From an uncultured Spirochaetaceae bacterium (GTDB lineage Bacteria; Spirochaetota; Spirochaetia; Sphaerochaetales; Sphaerochaetaceae), in contig CALXLB010000053.1 of NCBI GenBank assembly GCA_944389085.1, positions 16,729-80,728 of the forward strand: a DNA stretch of 64,000 nt, given 5' to 3'. Below are positions 9,660-17,876 of this stretch, piece by piece. The position numbers were made by a program, and so were the translations under genes. Every line of letters starts with the position of its first letter. Within the stretch, counting starts at the first letter, position 1. The notes below the pieces were generated by a model, which searched no databases, was not told the DNA's origin, and saw only the letters and a list, made by a program, of their open reading frames with translations.

Positions 9660-9674
9660 ATTCTAAATTAGAAT
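9660..9674. promoter_or_regulatory. Perfect 7-1-7 palindrome before the LRR lipoprotein gene
   Basis: ATTCTAAATTAGAAT is a perfect inverted repeat with a one-base centre. It lies between TTGTAA (9653-9658) and TATATT (9674-9679), a possible promoter with a short 15-bp spacer, and 20 bp upstream of the start codon. The 7-1-7 shape is that of Fur/PerR/Zur-type boxes, though the bases do not match a known consensus. Confidence 0.45.
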
Positions 9675-9694
9675 ATATTGCAGAGGGGGATTAC

Positions 9695-10603
9695 ATGAAA
9701 GTATTCCGTATTGTTTGCCTTTTGCTTGCTTCGCTTATATTCTCATCTTGTGATTTCTTCACAACGCTGATTGATAACACTCTAATGTGCAGGCATTCAG
9801 ACATCACAGTGAATGTAAAGGGTGAAAGATTGTTGTGCAACAAGTGTTTTCTGGATTTCACTGACAAAGACAATGCTGATACAGAGGTTGAAGCGAATGT
9901 GTTACGGATAAGCCCTGATGATGGCCTGATAATAGGAAATGAGTGGAATTCTAGGAAAAACCTGTTCACGGCATATCCGGAGGCAGAGACGATAATCGTG
10001 GAGGATGGAGTTACGACAATCCGTAATGAAGCTTTCAGAGGACAAGCTCTGGAACGTCTTGTCCTTCCATCTTCTCTTGATACTATCGATATATTCTCAT
10101 TCCGGGAATGCACGAATCTCATGTCAATTGAGTTCGTAGAAGGGCTTGAAGCTATCGGTGGTGGCGCATTCTACAAGTGCACAGCGCTTCAGAATATCAA
10201 GCTGCCAGCTTCGCTTACAACACTTAATGGGGTAGTGATCAGCAGTTACAACCCATTCATGCCGAATGAGTACTATGGTGCTTTTGATGGCTCTGCTAAT
10301 CTGAGAAACATTGAATTTGAAGAAAATAGCAGACTTTCTTATATCGGTTCATGGGCTTTCAGAGATTGCTCAAGGCTTGAGGAAATTACTATTCCAATCT
10401 CTGTCACAGCAATTGGAGATGAAGCGTTCCTCAGATGCGGAGATCTGAAATCTTTCAACTTTGAGGGAAATGCTGAGGAGTGGGCACTCGTAAACAAAGG
10501 AAGCAACTGGAACAAAGATGCTGGATTTACATCCGTCAGATGCCTGAATGGTACACCTGATGATACATCTGATGATGTAATCGTTTCTGTGGAGGATGTA
10601 TGA
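9695..10603 (+). CDS. BspA-type leucine-rich-repeat lipoprotein
   Basis: A 302-residue surface protein. The N-terminus MKVFRIVCLLLASLIFSSC is a lipoprotein signal ending in a lipobox (Cys at 19). After a region with a possible CxxC (LLCNKC), at least four LRR_5/BspA repeats follow, e.g. IIVEDGVTTIRNEAFRGQ, LERLVLPSSLDTIDIFSFREC, LMSIEFVEGLEAIGGGAFYKC, LQNIKLPASLTTL and LEEITIPISVTAIGDEAFLRC. Such proteins are common in treponemes and other host-associated anaerobes, where some bind host proteins or other bacteria; a function here is not known. ATG follows GAGGGGG. It overlaps the next gene by 4 bp (ATGA). Confidence 0.85.
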   Translation: MKVFRIVCLLLASLIFSSCDFFTTLIDNTLMCRHSDITVNVKGERLLCNKCFLDFTDKDNADTEVEANVLRISPDDGLIIGNEWNSRKNLFTAYPEAETIIVEDGVTTIRNEAFRGQALERLVLPSSLDTIDIFSFRECTNLMSIEFVEGLEAIGGGAFYKCTALQNIKLPASLTTLNGVVISSYNPFMPNEYYGAFDGSANLRNIEFEENSRLSYIGSWAFRDCSRLEEITIPISVTAIGDEAFLRCGDLKSFNFEGNAEEWALVNKGSNWNKDAGFTSVRCLNGTPDDTSDDVIVSVEDV

Positions 10604-11208
10604 AAAAGATTATGATTGCTACCGTTCTCATTCTGATGGTTCTTCCTCTCAGCGCTACAGATTTCCGAATAGGTCCATGTCTCGGATATGTGTTCACTCC
10701 TCAAGCCATGCCTACTAGCGAGACAGATAGCGGAGTCTATACAAAGCCAGCAGGGGGCTTTAATCTCTCGCTGCATGGCCTTTTCGTCTTTGAATTCACC
10801 GATTCTACATTCAAGGGAGGTGTTGATTTTGCAGCTAGCTTCATATCGTTCCCTGTTGGAGGTGATGGCGATTTCTTCCATAGACCTTTAGAGCAAGGTG
10901 GAGGCAGAATAGGTATCGCTATTGTTTATCCTGTAATCGAGGAAGATCTGGAATTGGCATTGGCTGTTGGTTCTGTTCTAATCGTACAGGAACATAAAGC
11001 TCAGGATGGCAGCTTCAATTCAGTTATTTCCACGGGGCCCTATTTCGATGCAATGGCCCATATCATCTTCGATAACTTTGGCCTTGGTGTAGGTTTTGGT
11101 GGAGAAATGCTCTATCCGATTGCTTATCATATTGATGACATTAATAGTCCGATGAAATTCGGAGAATATGCGCTATATGCACATGTGGGCGTATTCTATA
11201 GATTCTAG
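10600..11208 (+). CDS. Exported beta-barrel-like protein of unknown function
   Basis: 202 residues with a signal peptide (MKKIMIATVLILMVLPLSATD). The mature part alternates hydrophobic and glycine/aromatic residues (FRIGPCLGYVFTP, GVDFAASFISFPVG, GLGVGFGGEMLYPIAYH) and ends in ALYAHVGVFYRF with a terminal Phe, as outer-membrane beta barrels do. The start overlaps the LRR lipoprotein stop, so the two are made together and could form a surface pair. No specific family was recognised. Confidence 0.65.
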   Translation: MKKIMIATVLILMVLPLSATDFRIGPCLGYVFTPQAMPTSETDSGVYTKPAGGFNLSLHGLFVFEFTDSTFKGGVDFAASFISFPVGGDGDFFHRPLEQGGGRIGIAIVYPVIEEDLELALAVGSVLIVQEHKAQDGSFNSVISTGPYFDAMAHIIFDNFGLGVGFGGEMLYPIAYHIDDINSPMKFGEYALYAHVGVFYRF

Positions 11209-11301
11209 GCCGCTGATATGCCCTATGAAGCTGGATGATGTGGACTTATTCATTTCTACTGATTCTTTTGTTGATGAGTAATATGATTATTTATTTCCTG
11301 C

Positions 11302-12267
11302 CTATTTCATCGGAGGAATTCTTTCGATATCTTCTCCTTTATCCGGATCGATGTGTTCAGTTATCCGTAGCTGTTCATCACGGGAAAGTCTTTTGAAATC
11401 AGTAGGGCATAGGCCCGTTATGTTCTTAAAGACTCTGTTGAATTGCGCAACACTGGTAAAACCGGAATCTATGAGAATGTTCTTCATCTTCTCTTTCGGC
11501 TGGAATGTGATTTGAAGCATGGCATTTCTTGTACGTATTATCTGAAGATATTCCAGGAATGTCATTCCAGCCACATTCTTCATCGCTCTTGAAAGGTATG
11601 ATTCGCTCATTGCGAATTCTTCTGCGACTTCTGGAAGGCTTATTTCCTCGTTTGAATATCTTTGTATGTATCTGCATATTGTATATATTTTCTGTTCAAT
11701 TGAGGCATCTGTCTTTTTTCCCGAATACTTACTCAAATGAGTAGATGTGGATATTATTCTGAGAAAATCCAGAAATAAAGTGTAATACTCTATTTCCCAC
11801 CCATTTCTTTTTGTTTTTCCACAGATGAATATATCATTGAGATTTCTGATTATCAGGGCAAGAACCTCACTGGGAAAACGGAAAACAGGGATATCTGATT
11901 GAAAAGGCTTAAGCATTCTCTCCAACTGCAGCTGTAATCCCGGTACTTCAGTAAAGAGATTGAAATCTATGAGGATTCTGCTTGAGATCTTGGTTTTTGT
12001 CTTTTCATATATACTCATATGATTGAGCCCAGGACGTAGCAGAAGAATATCATTTGCACAGAGCTTGTAATATGTTCCTTCTACAAGATGAGCATTCCCT
12101 TCATCCAGTGGTATCAGAATCTCATAGAAATCATGCTTATGTGGTTCTTTCATGCTTACGCTATGTGAACGAAGAGAATAATCAAACATTATGAATAGGG
12201 GATCTGTTTCTCTATTCAGATTTATCCTGAATTTCTCTGAAAAATAGAAGATGGGGTATTTAAGCAT
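11302..12267 (-). CDS. AraC-family regulator of the rhamnogalacturonan operon
   Basis: 321 residues. The N-terminal half is a cupin-like sensor (KEPHKHDFYEILIPLDEGNAHLVEGTYYKLCANDILLLRPGLNH), and the C-terminal third carries two helix-turn-helix motifs (EISLPEVAEEFAMSESYLSRAMKN and KNILIDSGFTSVAQFNRVFKNITGLCPTDFKRL). It is divergent from the 12360-18937 operon, which encodes sugar uptake and GH105, so it most likely activates that operon on sensing a pectin-derived oligosaccharide. Two 13-bp direct repeats in the shared 92-bp intergenic region are its probable binding sites. The ATG lacks a Shine-Dalgarno sequence and lies 7 nt after a -10 element. Confidence 0.88.
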   Translation of the reverse strand: MLKYPIFYFSEKFRINLNRETDPLFIMFDYSLRSHSVSMKEPHKHDFYEILIPLDEGNAHLVEGTYYKLCANDILLLRPGLNHMSIYEKTKTKISSRILIDFNLFTEVPGLQLQLERMLKPFQSDIPVFRFPSEVLALIIRNLNDIFICGKTKRNGWEIEYYTLFLDFLRIISTSTHLSKYSGKKTDASIEQKIYTICRYIQRYSNEEISLPEVAEEFAMSESYLSRAMKNVAGMTFLEYLQIIRTRNAMLQITFQPKEKMKNILIDSGFTSVAQFNRVFKNITGLCPTDFKRLSRDEQLRITEHIDPDKGEDIERIPPMK

Positions 12268-12274
12268 ATTTTGA

Positions 12275-12303
12275 TATATAGGTCAGAATATGATTATATT
12301 CAA
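12275..12303 (-). promoter_or_regulatory. Promoter of the AraC gene (leaderless)
   Basis: On the minus strand TTGAAT (12303-12298), 17-bp spacer, TATATA (12280-12275), then 7 nt to the ATG at 12267. Good spacing and no ribosome-binding site. Confidence 0.6.
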
Positions 12304-12324
12304 TAGAATCTGGTCAGATTATGA
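12281..12324. promoter_or_regulatory. Two direct repeats, probable AraC-family binding sites
   Basis: GGTCAGAATATGA at 12281-12293 and GGTCAGATTATGA at 12312-12324: 13 bases with one mismatch, 31 bp apart, close to three helical turns and so on the same DNA face. They lie between the divergent regulator and the 12360 operon; the first overlaps the regulator's own promoter spacer, so autoregulation is also likely. Confidence 0.6.
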
Positions 12325-12359
12325 GTAGAAAATCATTCCTTTTGAGATAGGATAACAAC

Positions 12360-14846
12360 ATGAATTTTCTGAGAAGCACATTGGATAATGGGTATCTGAC
12401 AAGATGGCTGCAGAGCGAAGTACGGGCAGAAGCTGTTTCTGTTCCTGCGCATGTCCGTCTTGTGGATGCTGGTGATAAAGCCATAAATCCAATGCGGGAA
12501 ATTTATGCTGAAGAAATAAGAAAATCCGGTATTCCTTGCCCAGCGTTTATTGATCTGCAGCCAGGAGGATGCCTCTCTCTGCTTGGATCTGAACACAGAT
12601 TATATTACAGAGCACCTTTCGGAGATCCTGTAATTGGAGAGATTGCAGATTATCCGACACCTTCCCGGGTTACAGTGGCGGCCGTTACGATTGTAGAAGC
12701 TGATGAGGATATATCAGCAAGAGCAGAATGGAATGTCTCAGGTGGGGCATTTCTTTATATCGATGGCAATGTTGTCCGTTCATTCCTTCCTTATATCAGA
12801 AACAAATTTGAAAAAGAAACCTTTGATATAAAGCTGGAGAAGGGGCGTCATGTATTCATTATCATTGCAGATGATTATGCAGAACGGGACACAGAATGCC
12901 GCGTTTCACTTAGATTCCTGACTTGTACTTCATCGATTTATCAGATCATTCCTCTGGGTGACAGATCGCCTGAGATACTGGAAAAGCATGAGAAAGCACT
13001 GGAAAGTCTGGCTTTTACACGGACATGCTATAAATCCGGCAATGTGTATCTTTATATGGATAATGATTTTGCTGATTCCATTGATATAGAACTGGAAGGT
13101 GCAACAGAAGAAAATGAAGAAGCGGGTGTACTGTGTCGGAGAACTGCTCATTTCAGCCCGTATTCAGATATCTCAGATTTGGGTCCTTGTGAAAGCTTCC
13201 CTTTGGGATTCCTGAGATTCGGGGTAACGGCTTATGCTCAGGATATAAGAATAGAGACAACGAGATGCTTTGAGAACTTTCCGGTTTCATTTATCACCAG
13301 AGCACTTTCGGACGTAAAAGGCAGGAAAAGGCAATGTTTCCAGTTTCTGGCAGAACATGGTGAAATGAATGCAAACAGAGCAGTTGCCATACTTATGAGT
13401 GATGGAGATATACAGGAGGCTGAAGAACTTCTCTGGTATCAGGTGGATTTCATAAACAGACGCTGTGATTGTTCTGATTTCTATCTTCCATATTTTCCTT
13501 ATATCATCCGCCACTTTTCAGGAGAACTTTCAGAAGAGCTGCTTTCTGCCATCAAGAAATGCCTTCTTTCGTTCAGATACTGGATGGATGAGGCTGGTAG
13601 TGATGCTATGTGCTTCTGGTCGGAGAACCATAAGCTTATGTTCCATACGTCGCAGCTTCTGGCGGGAGAACTCTATCCTGATGAGATTTTCACGAACAGC
13701 GGCATGACAGGTAAGGAAATGGTAGGTAAGGCAAAAAATCTCCTTGCAGTGTGGTTCGATTGTTTCTTTAAAACTGGATTCTCAGAGTGGAACAGCCCTC
13801 CATACCTTCCGATTGATTCATTAGGTTTCGCTTCTCTCTATGCTATGGCTGAGGATTCTGAAGTCAGGACATGGGCAAGAAGAGGCCTTGATTATATTTT
13901 CAGGCTTCTTGCACTGACATCTGTGAATGGTGTTTTCAGTACAACAAGCGGAAGGACATATCTTAAAGAACTCATGGGAAATCATTCGAACTGCACATCT
14001 TTCATGAATTGGATTGCATATGGGCTCGGAAATGAATCGCATGCAGGTAAAGGAGTGGTTTCTCTTGCTCTCAGTGATTATGAATGCAGTGGGGATAATC
14101 TTGAATTTGCAAGACTGGGAAAAGGCAGAGCTGTCTATCTTAAGATGACAAATGGTTCTGTAAATCCTGCGAATGTCACTGTATATAAGACATCGGAATA
14201 TCTGCTGTCTGCTGTTAATGGTTATAAAATATATAAACCTGGAAAACAGGAAGATGTTGTACATGCTGTTGTCAGTGCCGATGAGCATATATGGATAAAC
14301 CATCCAGGTGAATTTGCTATTTTTGGCAAAGCCAGACCGTCTTATTGGGCTGGATCCTCTATTCTGCCTCGCGTTTATCAGTACCGAGGTCTGGTGTCAG
14401 TCTGTTTCCAGATACCAGCGGATTGTCCTGTTGATTTCACACATTGCTACTGGCCGTCATTTGAGTTTAAAAGGACCGATTATCAGGGGAATTGGGCGTT
14501 TGCTGAATGCCAGAACGGGGTAAAGATAGGGATATTTGCTTCAAATGGGCTGAGTATAACAACCAAAGGTGGAAACATGGGAAGAGAACTCATCAGCAGG
14601 GGTAATAATACCCATTGGCTTATCAGGATGGCAGGCAGCAGCATTCCTTTTGAGCTTTTCACATCATCTCTTCTTTCTTCCGACGCAAGAATCTGCTCTT
14701 CTGAAATCATATTCAGCGATCCCGGCTACGGGGAAATCAGAATCACAGATTATGGTCTTTCTGTCTGTGGCAGAAAAGAAACATATGAAGGTTTTTCAGC
14801 AGAGGGCTTTACTGAGTTTCTCTCTGATAAAGGAGGTTTTTCATGA
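12360..14846 (+). CDS. Large uncharacterised protein, candidate cytoplasmic pectin-oligosaccharide enzyme (copy 1)
   Basis: 828 residues, no signal peptide. Not assigned to a known family. It is a distant paralogue of the product of 42888-45284. Shared layout: a beta-rich N-terminal part (residues 1-300, with AEWNVSGGAFLYIDGNVV), a central helical part around residues 400-600 holding the best conserved block (FRYWMDEAGSDAMCFWSENHKLMFHTS, then YPDEIF, MTGKEM), and a beta-rich C-terminal part with HIWINHPGEF, RPSYWAGS and THCYWPSFEF. The three-part build resembles polysaccharide lyases and hydrolases with an alpha/alpha toroid, and the SENH block with its Glu and His is a plausible active site; both points are inference. 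First gene of the operon; ATG has only a weak AGGA upstream, and it overlaps the binding-protein gene by 4 bp. Confidence 0.75.
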   Translation: MNFLRSTLDNGYLTRWLQSEVRAEAVSVPAHVRLVDAGDKAINPMREIYAEEIRKSGIPCPAFIDLQPGGCLSLLGSEHRLYYRAPFGDPVIGEIADYPTPSRVTVAAVTIVEADEDISARAEWNVSGGAFLYIDGNVVRSFLPYIRNKFEKETFDIKLEKGRHVFIIIADDYAERDTECRVSLRFLTCTSSIYQIIPLGDRSPEILEKHEKALESLAFTRTCYKSGNVYLYMDNDFADSIDIELEGATEENEEAGVLCRRTAHFSPYSDISDLGPCESFPLGFLRFGVTAYAQDIRIETTRCFENFPVSFITRALSDVKGRKRQCFQFLAEHGEMNANRAVAILMSDGDIQEAEELLWYQVDFINRRCDCSDFYLPYFPYIIRHFSGELSEELLSAIKKCLLSFRYWMDEAGSDAMCFWSENHKLMFHTSQLLAGELYPDEIFTNSGMTGKEMVGKAKNLLAVWFDCFFKTGFSEWNSPPYLPIDSLGFASLYAMAEDSEVRTWARRGLDYIFRLLALTSVNGVFSTTSGRTYLKELMGNHSNCTSFMNWIAYGLGNESHAGKGVVSLALSDYECSGDNLEFARLGKGRAVYLKMTNGSVNPANVTVYKTSEYLLSAVNGYKIYKPGKQEDVVHAVVSADEHIWINHPGEFAIFGKARPSYWAGSSILPRVYQYRGLVSVCFQIPADCPVDFTHCYWPSFEFKRTDYQGNWAFAECQNGVKIGIFASNGLSITTKGGNMGRELISRGNNTHWLIRMAGSSIPFELFTSSLLSSDARICSSEIIFSDPGYGEIRITDYGLSVCGRKETYEGFSAEGFTEFLSDKGGFS

Positions 14847-16114
14847 GAAAAGCATTTTCGGTTATTGCAGTACTTCTTGTTTCTGTAATGCTCTTCGCAT
14901 CCGGTGCTGGTGAAGCAGAATCTTCTGATACGTTGCAGGTTATGCTTACCAGCGAACCAGGCGAAGGTGATTCCTTGTTCACTATGCTGCAGAAATGGGC
15001 AGATGAGTCAGGAGTTCAGCTTGATACTCTCATCATCCCCGACGATGATCAGCTGCAGCGCTTCCCTTTGATGGCAAAGAACGGGGATCTGCCTGATCTT
15101 ATTGTCACTACAAGGCTTACCAGATTGTATCCTGATGAATTCGAGGATCTTGGAGATGTTATTGATATCAGCATATTTGAACCTCAGGCTCTGACTATCA
15201 TCAGCGAGGATTACAATACAACTGCAAATTACTGTCTGCCATATGAATTCACTATAACCAATGTTTTCTACAACAAGACAGCATTTGAGAAAGCTGGTAT
15301 CGAACCACCGACAGTGGAGGATCCTTGGACATTGGAAGAGTTCAGGGAGAATGCCCAGATTCTTCAGGAGAAAGGTGGAGTCAGGTATGGAATTGCTATG
15401 GATGGTTCCAGAGCAAGATATGATAATCTTATGTATCTTTATGGTGGTTCCATGGTCGAGAAGGAAGGGGACTCCTTTGCTGTTACAGTCAATGGACCTG
15501 GTTCTGTCGCAGCGCTCGAGATGTTTGTCGAGTGGAACAACAGCGTAATGCCAAAGGCTGTCTGGGCTGGTGGCACATCGGATAATCCATCAGATTATTT
15601 TACAAATGGTCTTGTGGGAATCTTCTTCTCCGGTTCCTGGAATTACAATCCGTATACGCAGAATATCAAGGATTTCGAATGGGGTGTCATCCCATCTCCT
15701 GTCGGACCGGATGGAAGCAGATCGGCAATTCTCGGCGGTACTGGATTCGCAGTTCCAAAAGAAGCAGAGAACAAGGAGCTCGCATATGATTTCCTGACAT
15801 GGTTCTATGAAGAAGAGCATTTCCAGGAATTCCTCAATCTCGATAAAGGTCTTTCTTCTCTCAAAGACATAATCTATGAGCCTTCTGATGAGAAGATAGC
15901 CAGTGATTATGCTGTCATGCAGGCTGAAGCCGCAAACGTACAGGATGCCTTCAATATTGATGAGAGCTCCATGTGGAGAAATTACTACGACAATGAGTAC
16001 AGAGATGCACTCAGGCAGGCGGTATATGGTGATCTGACACCTCAGGAAGCGCTTGATGGATTTGCCAAGAGGCTGGCAGATAAATCAGGGTGGTCGCTTA
16101 AGTATACCGTGTGA
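14843..16114 (+). CDS. Sugar ABC transporter substrate-binding protein
   Basis: 423 residues of the family 1 extracellular solute-binding fold. Signal peptide MRKAFSVIAVLLVSVMLFASGAGEAES lacks a lipobox cysteine, so the protein is probably released to the periplasm or held otherwise. Typical segments: PDLIVTTRL, YCLPYEFTITNVFYNKTAFEKAGI, FFSGSWNYNPYTQ and GGTGFAVPKEAENKELAYDFLTWF. It delivers sugar to the two permeases that follow. Start overlaps the preceding stop (ATGA) and has AGGAGG. Context with GH105 suggests unsaturated rhamnogalacturonan oligosaccharides. Confidence 0.9.
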   Translation: MRKAFSVIAVLLVSVMLFASGAGEAESSDTLQVMLTSEPGEGDSLFTMLQKWADESGVQLDTLIIPDDDQLQRFPLMAKNGDLPDLIVTTRLTRLYPDEFEDLGDVIDISIFEPQALTIISEDYNTTANYCLPYEFTITNVFYNKTAFEKAGIEPPTVEDPWTLEEFRENAQILQEKGGVRYGIAMDGSRARYDNLMYLYGGSMVEKEGDSFAVTVNGPGSVAALEMFVEWNNSVMPKAVWAGGTSDNPSDYFTNGLVGIFFSGSWNYNPYTQNIKDFEWGVIPSPVGPDGSRSAILGGTGFAVPKEAENKELAYDFLTWFYEEEHFQEFLNLDKGLSSLKDIIYEPSDEKIASDYAVMQAEAANVQDAFNIDESSMWRNYYDNEYRDALRQAVYGDLTPQEALDGFAKRLADKSGWSLKYTV

Positions 16115-16119
16115 TTAAT

Positions 16120-16137
16120 CGGGGAGGTCACTCCCCG
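16120..16137 (+). promoter_or_regulatory. GC-rich hairpin between binding-protein and permease genes
   Basis: CGGGGAG, loop GTCA, CTCCCCG: a 7-bp perfect stem directly behind the binding-protein stop and followed by only a modest T-rich stretch. In comparable operons (malE-malF) such structures let the binding protein be made in excess by pausing, partial termination or mRNA protection. The second ABC operon has an equivalent hairpin at the same place. Confidence 0.6.
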
Positions 16138-16161
16138 TTCCTTTGTTAAGGAGATATTCTG

Positions 16162-17049
16162 ATGAGAATCAAACATTCAAGCTTGAAGCATACGAAAGCT
16201 TTTTGGCTATTTGTCACACCAAGTCTTGCATTATTCACTATATTTTTCCTTGTTCCTTTTGTCCTGAGCATTTTCTTTTCCTTTACGGATTATGATGGAT
16301 GGAAGACGATGAATTTTGTCGGACTGAATAATTATAAGGCAGTCCTGAAGGATTCCTATTTCTGGGATGCTATCGGACGGACACTCGTATATACAGTATT
16401 CAGCCTTCCTTTCCGTGTATTTCTGCCTCTTATAATTGCTGTTTTCGCATGCAGCAGAAAAGTGGCAATGAAAGGATTTATAAGGACATTGATATACATT
16501 CCTGTCCTGCTTTCATCTCTCGTTGTCGGTGTAACAATAAACTGGATGTTCTCAACAGAATATGGACTTGTAAATTACATTATCCAGAGTCTTGGATTCC
16601 AGCCTCTTGACTGGGCACTGAATTCAAAGCTGGCGACATTTGTTATAAGTTTTGCTTCCAACTGGTCATCTCTCGGATTCAATATGATTCTCTATATCGG
16701 TGGAATCAAAAGCATATCTGGTGAGATGTATGAAGCTGCGGAGATTGATGGAAGCAGTCCGCTACAGACATTTTTGCGTATTACATTGCCACTTCTTGCT
16801 CCGACTACATTCCTTGTCTTCTTCCTTTCATCAATCAATCTTCTTAAGGAATATGCGGTTGTACAGGGAATCACACAGGGTGGGCCTGGAGTAAGAACAG
16901 TTTTTATAATCCAGTATATTATCACAAGCGGCTTTTCGCAGATGCAGTACGGATATGGTTCCGCTATATCTTTTATAATTGCGATTTTCTTCGCGATTAT
17001 CGCTTTTCTCCAGTTCAAATTGAGCAACAAGGGAGGGGAAAACGTATGA
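16162..17049 (+). CDS. Sugar ABC transporter permease (MalF type)
   Basis: 295 residues with six predicted membrane segments (first at LFVTPSLALFTIFFLVPFVLS). The EAA loop that contacts the ATPase reads EAAEIDGSSPLQTFLRITLPLLAP, the standard form for carbohydrate permeases. Pairs with the next gene, which overlaps by 4 bp. No ATP-binding subunit is encoded nearby; as for many oligosaccharide importers a shared MsmX-like ATPase elsewhere is assumed. ATG at 16162 follows AAGGAG. Confidence 0.93.
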   Translation: MRIKHSSLKHTKAFWLFVTPSLALFTIFFLVPFVLSIFFSFTDYDGWKTMNFVGLNNYKAVLKDSYFWDAIGRTLVYTVFSLPFRVFLPLIIAVFACSRKVAMKGFIRTLIYIPVLLSSLVVGVTINWMFSTEYGLVNYIIQSLGFQPLDWALNSKLATFVISFASNWSSLGFNMILYIGGIKSISGEMYEAAEIDGSSPLQTFLRITLPLLAPTTFLVFFLSSINLLKEYAVVQGITQGGPGVRTVFIIQYIITSGFSQMQYGYGSAISFIIAIFFAIIAFLQFKLSNKGGENV

Positions 17050-17876
17050 AAACTCTTAGACAGCGTTACTCTGTTCCACTTACAATCATGATGCTTGTTG
17101 TTGCATTTCTCTGTGTATTCCCGATTATCTGGCTGATACTTTCATCTTTCAAACAGCCGAATGAACTTTTTAGCTATCCGCTGCATTTATTTTCAGCAGA
17201 TCCTACGTTGGTTCATTATCAGAATATTCTTGATGATGGTTTTATGAGATATGTCTATAACAGTTTCTTCTTAGCTATTGTCGGTACACTGATAACTCTT
17301 GCAATCAGCAGTCTGTGCGGGTATGCGCTTGCAATATACAGGAATGAGCTGAAATATGTGAACTTCGTATTTGGTATTTTCCTTCTTGGCACGCTAATCC
17401 CTGGTGAGACACTTACTATTCCTCAGGTTTCTGTGATAAGCGCATTGGGACTGTACAATAACATTTTCGGAGTCATACTCCCTGTAGTAACAAGTACGAC
17501 AGGAATATTTCTCTTCAGGCAGAGCTATATGAGTCTTCCATCTTCTTTTGTAGAAGCTGCAAGAATCGATGGGGCAAATGAGGCGAAGATATTCACCCGT
17601 GTCATGATGCCGCTTCAGACATCATCCTTTGTTACTCTCACAATCTTCTCATTTATGTGGCGATGGAATGATTATCTGCTGCCTATGCTTGTTCTGTCTG
17701 ATCAGGATAATTTTACAATTCAGGTTGCAATAAGGAATTACATCGGAACGACAAGAATAGATTGGTCCAGTGTCATTTCGTCGTCAGTTGTTTCGATGAT
17801 TCCGGTGATAATAATCTTTGTCATTCTGCAGAAATATATTATCGGAGGAATATCTGCAGGAGGGGTGAAAGCATGA
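17046..17876 (+). CDS. Sugar ABC transporter permease (MalG type)
   Basis: 276 residues, six membrane segments, first at LTIMMLVVAFLCVFPIIWLILSSF followed by the characteristic FKQPNELF. EAA loop EAARIDGANEAKIFTRVMMPL. Forms the membrane channel together with the preceding permease. Start ATG lies after GGGAGG and overlaps the upstream stop; its own end overlaps the GH105 gene by 4 bp. Confidence 0.93.
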   Translation: MKTLRQRYSVPLTIMMLVVAFLCVFPIIWLILSSFKQPNELFSYPLHLFSADPTLVHYQNILDDGFMRYVYNSFFLAIVGTLITLAISSLCGYALAIYRNELKYVNFVFGIFLLGTLIPGETLTIPQVSVISALGLYNNIFGVILPVVTSTTGIFLFRQSYMSLPSSFVEAARIDGANEAKIFTRVMMPLQTSSFVTLTIFSFMWRWNDYLLPMLVLSDQDNFTIQVAIRNYIGTTRIDWSSVISSSVVSMIPVIIIFVILQKYIIGGISAGGVKA

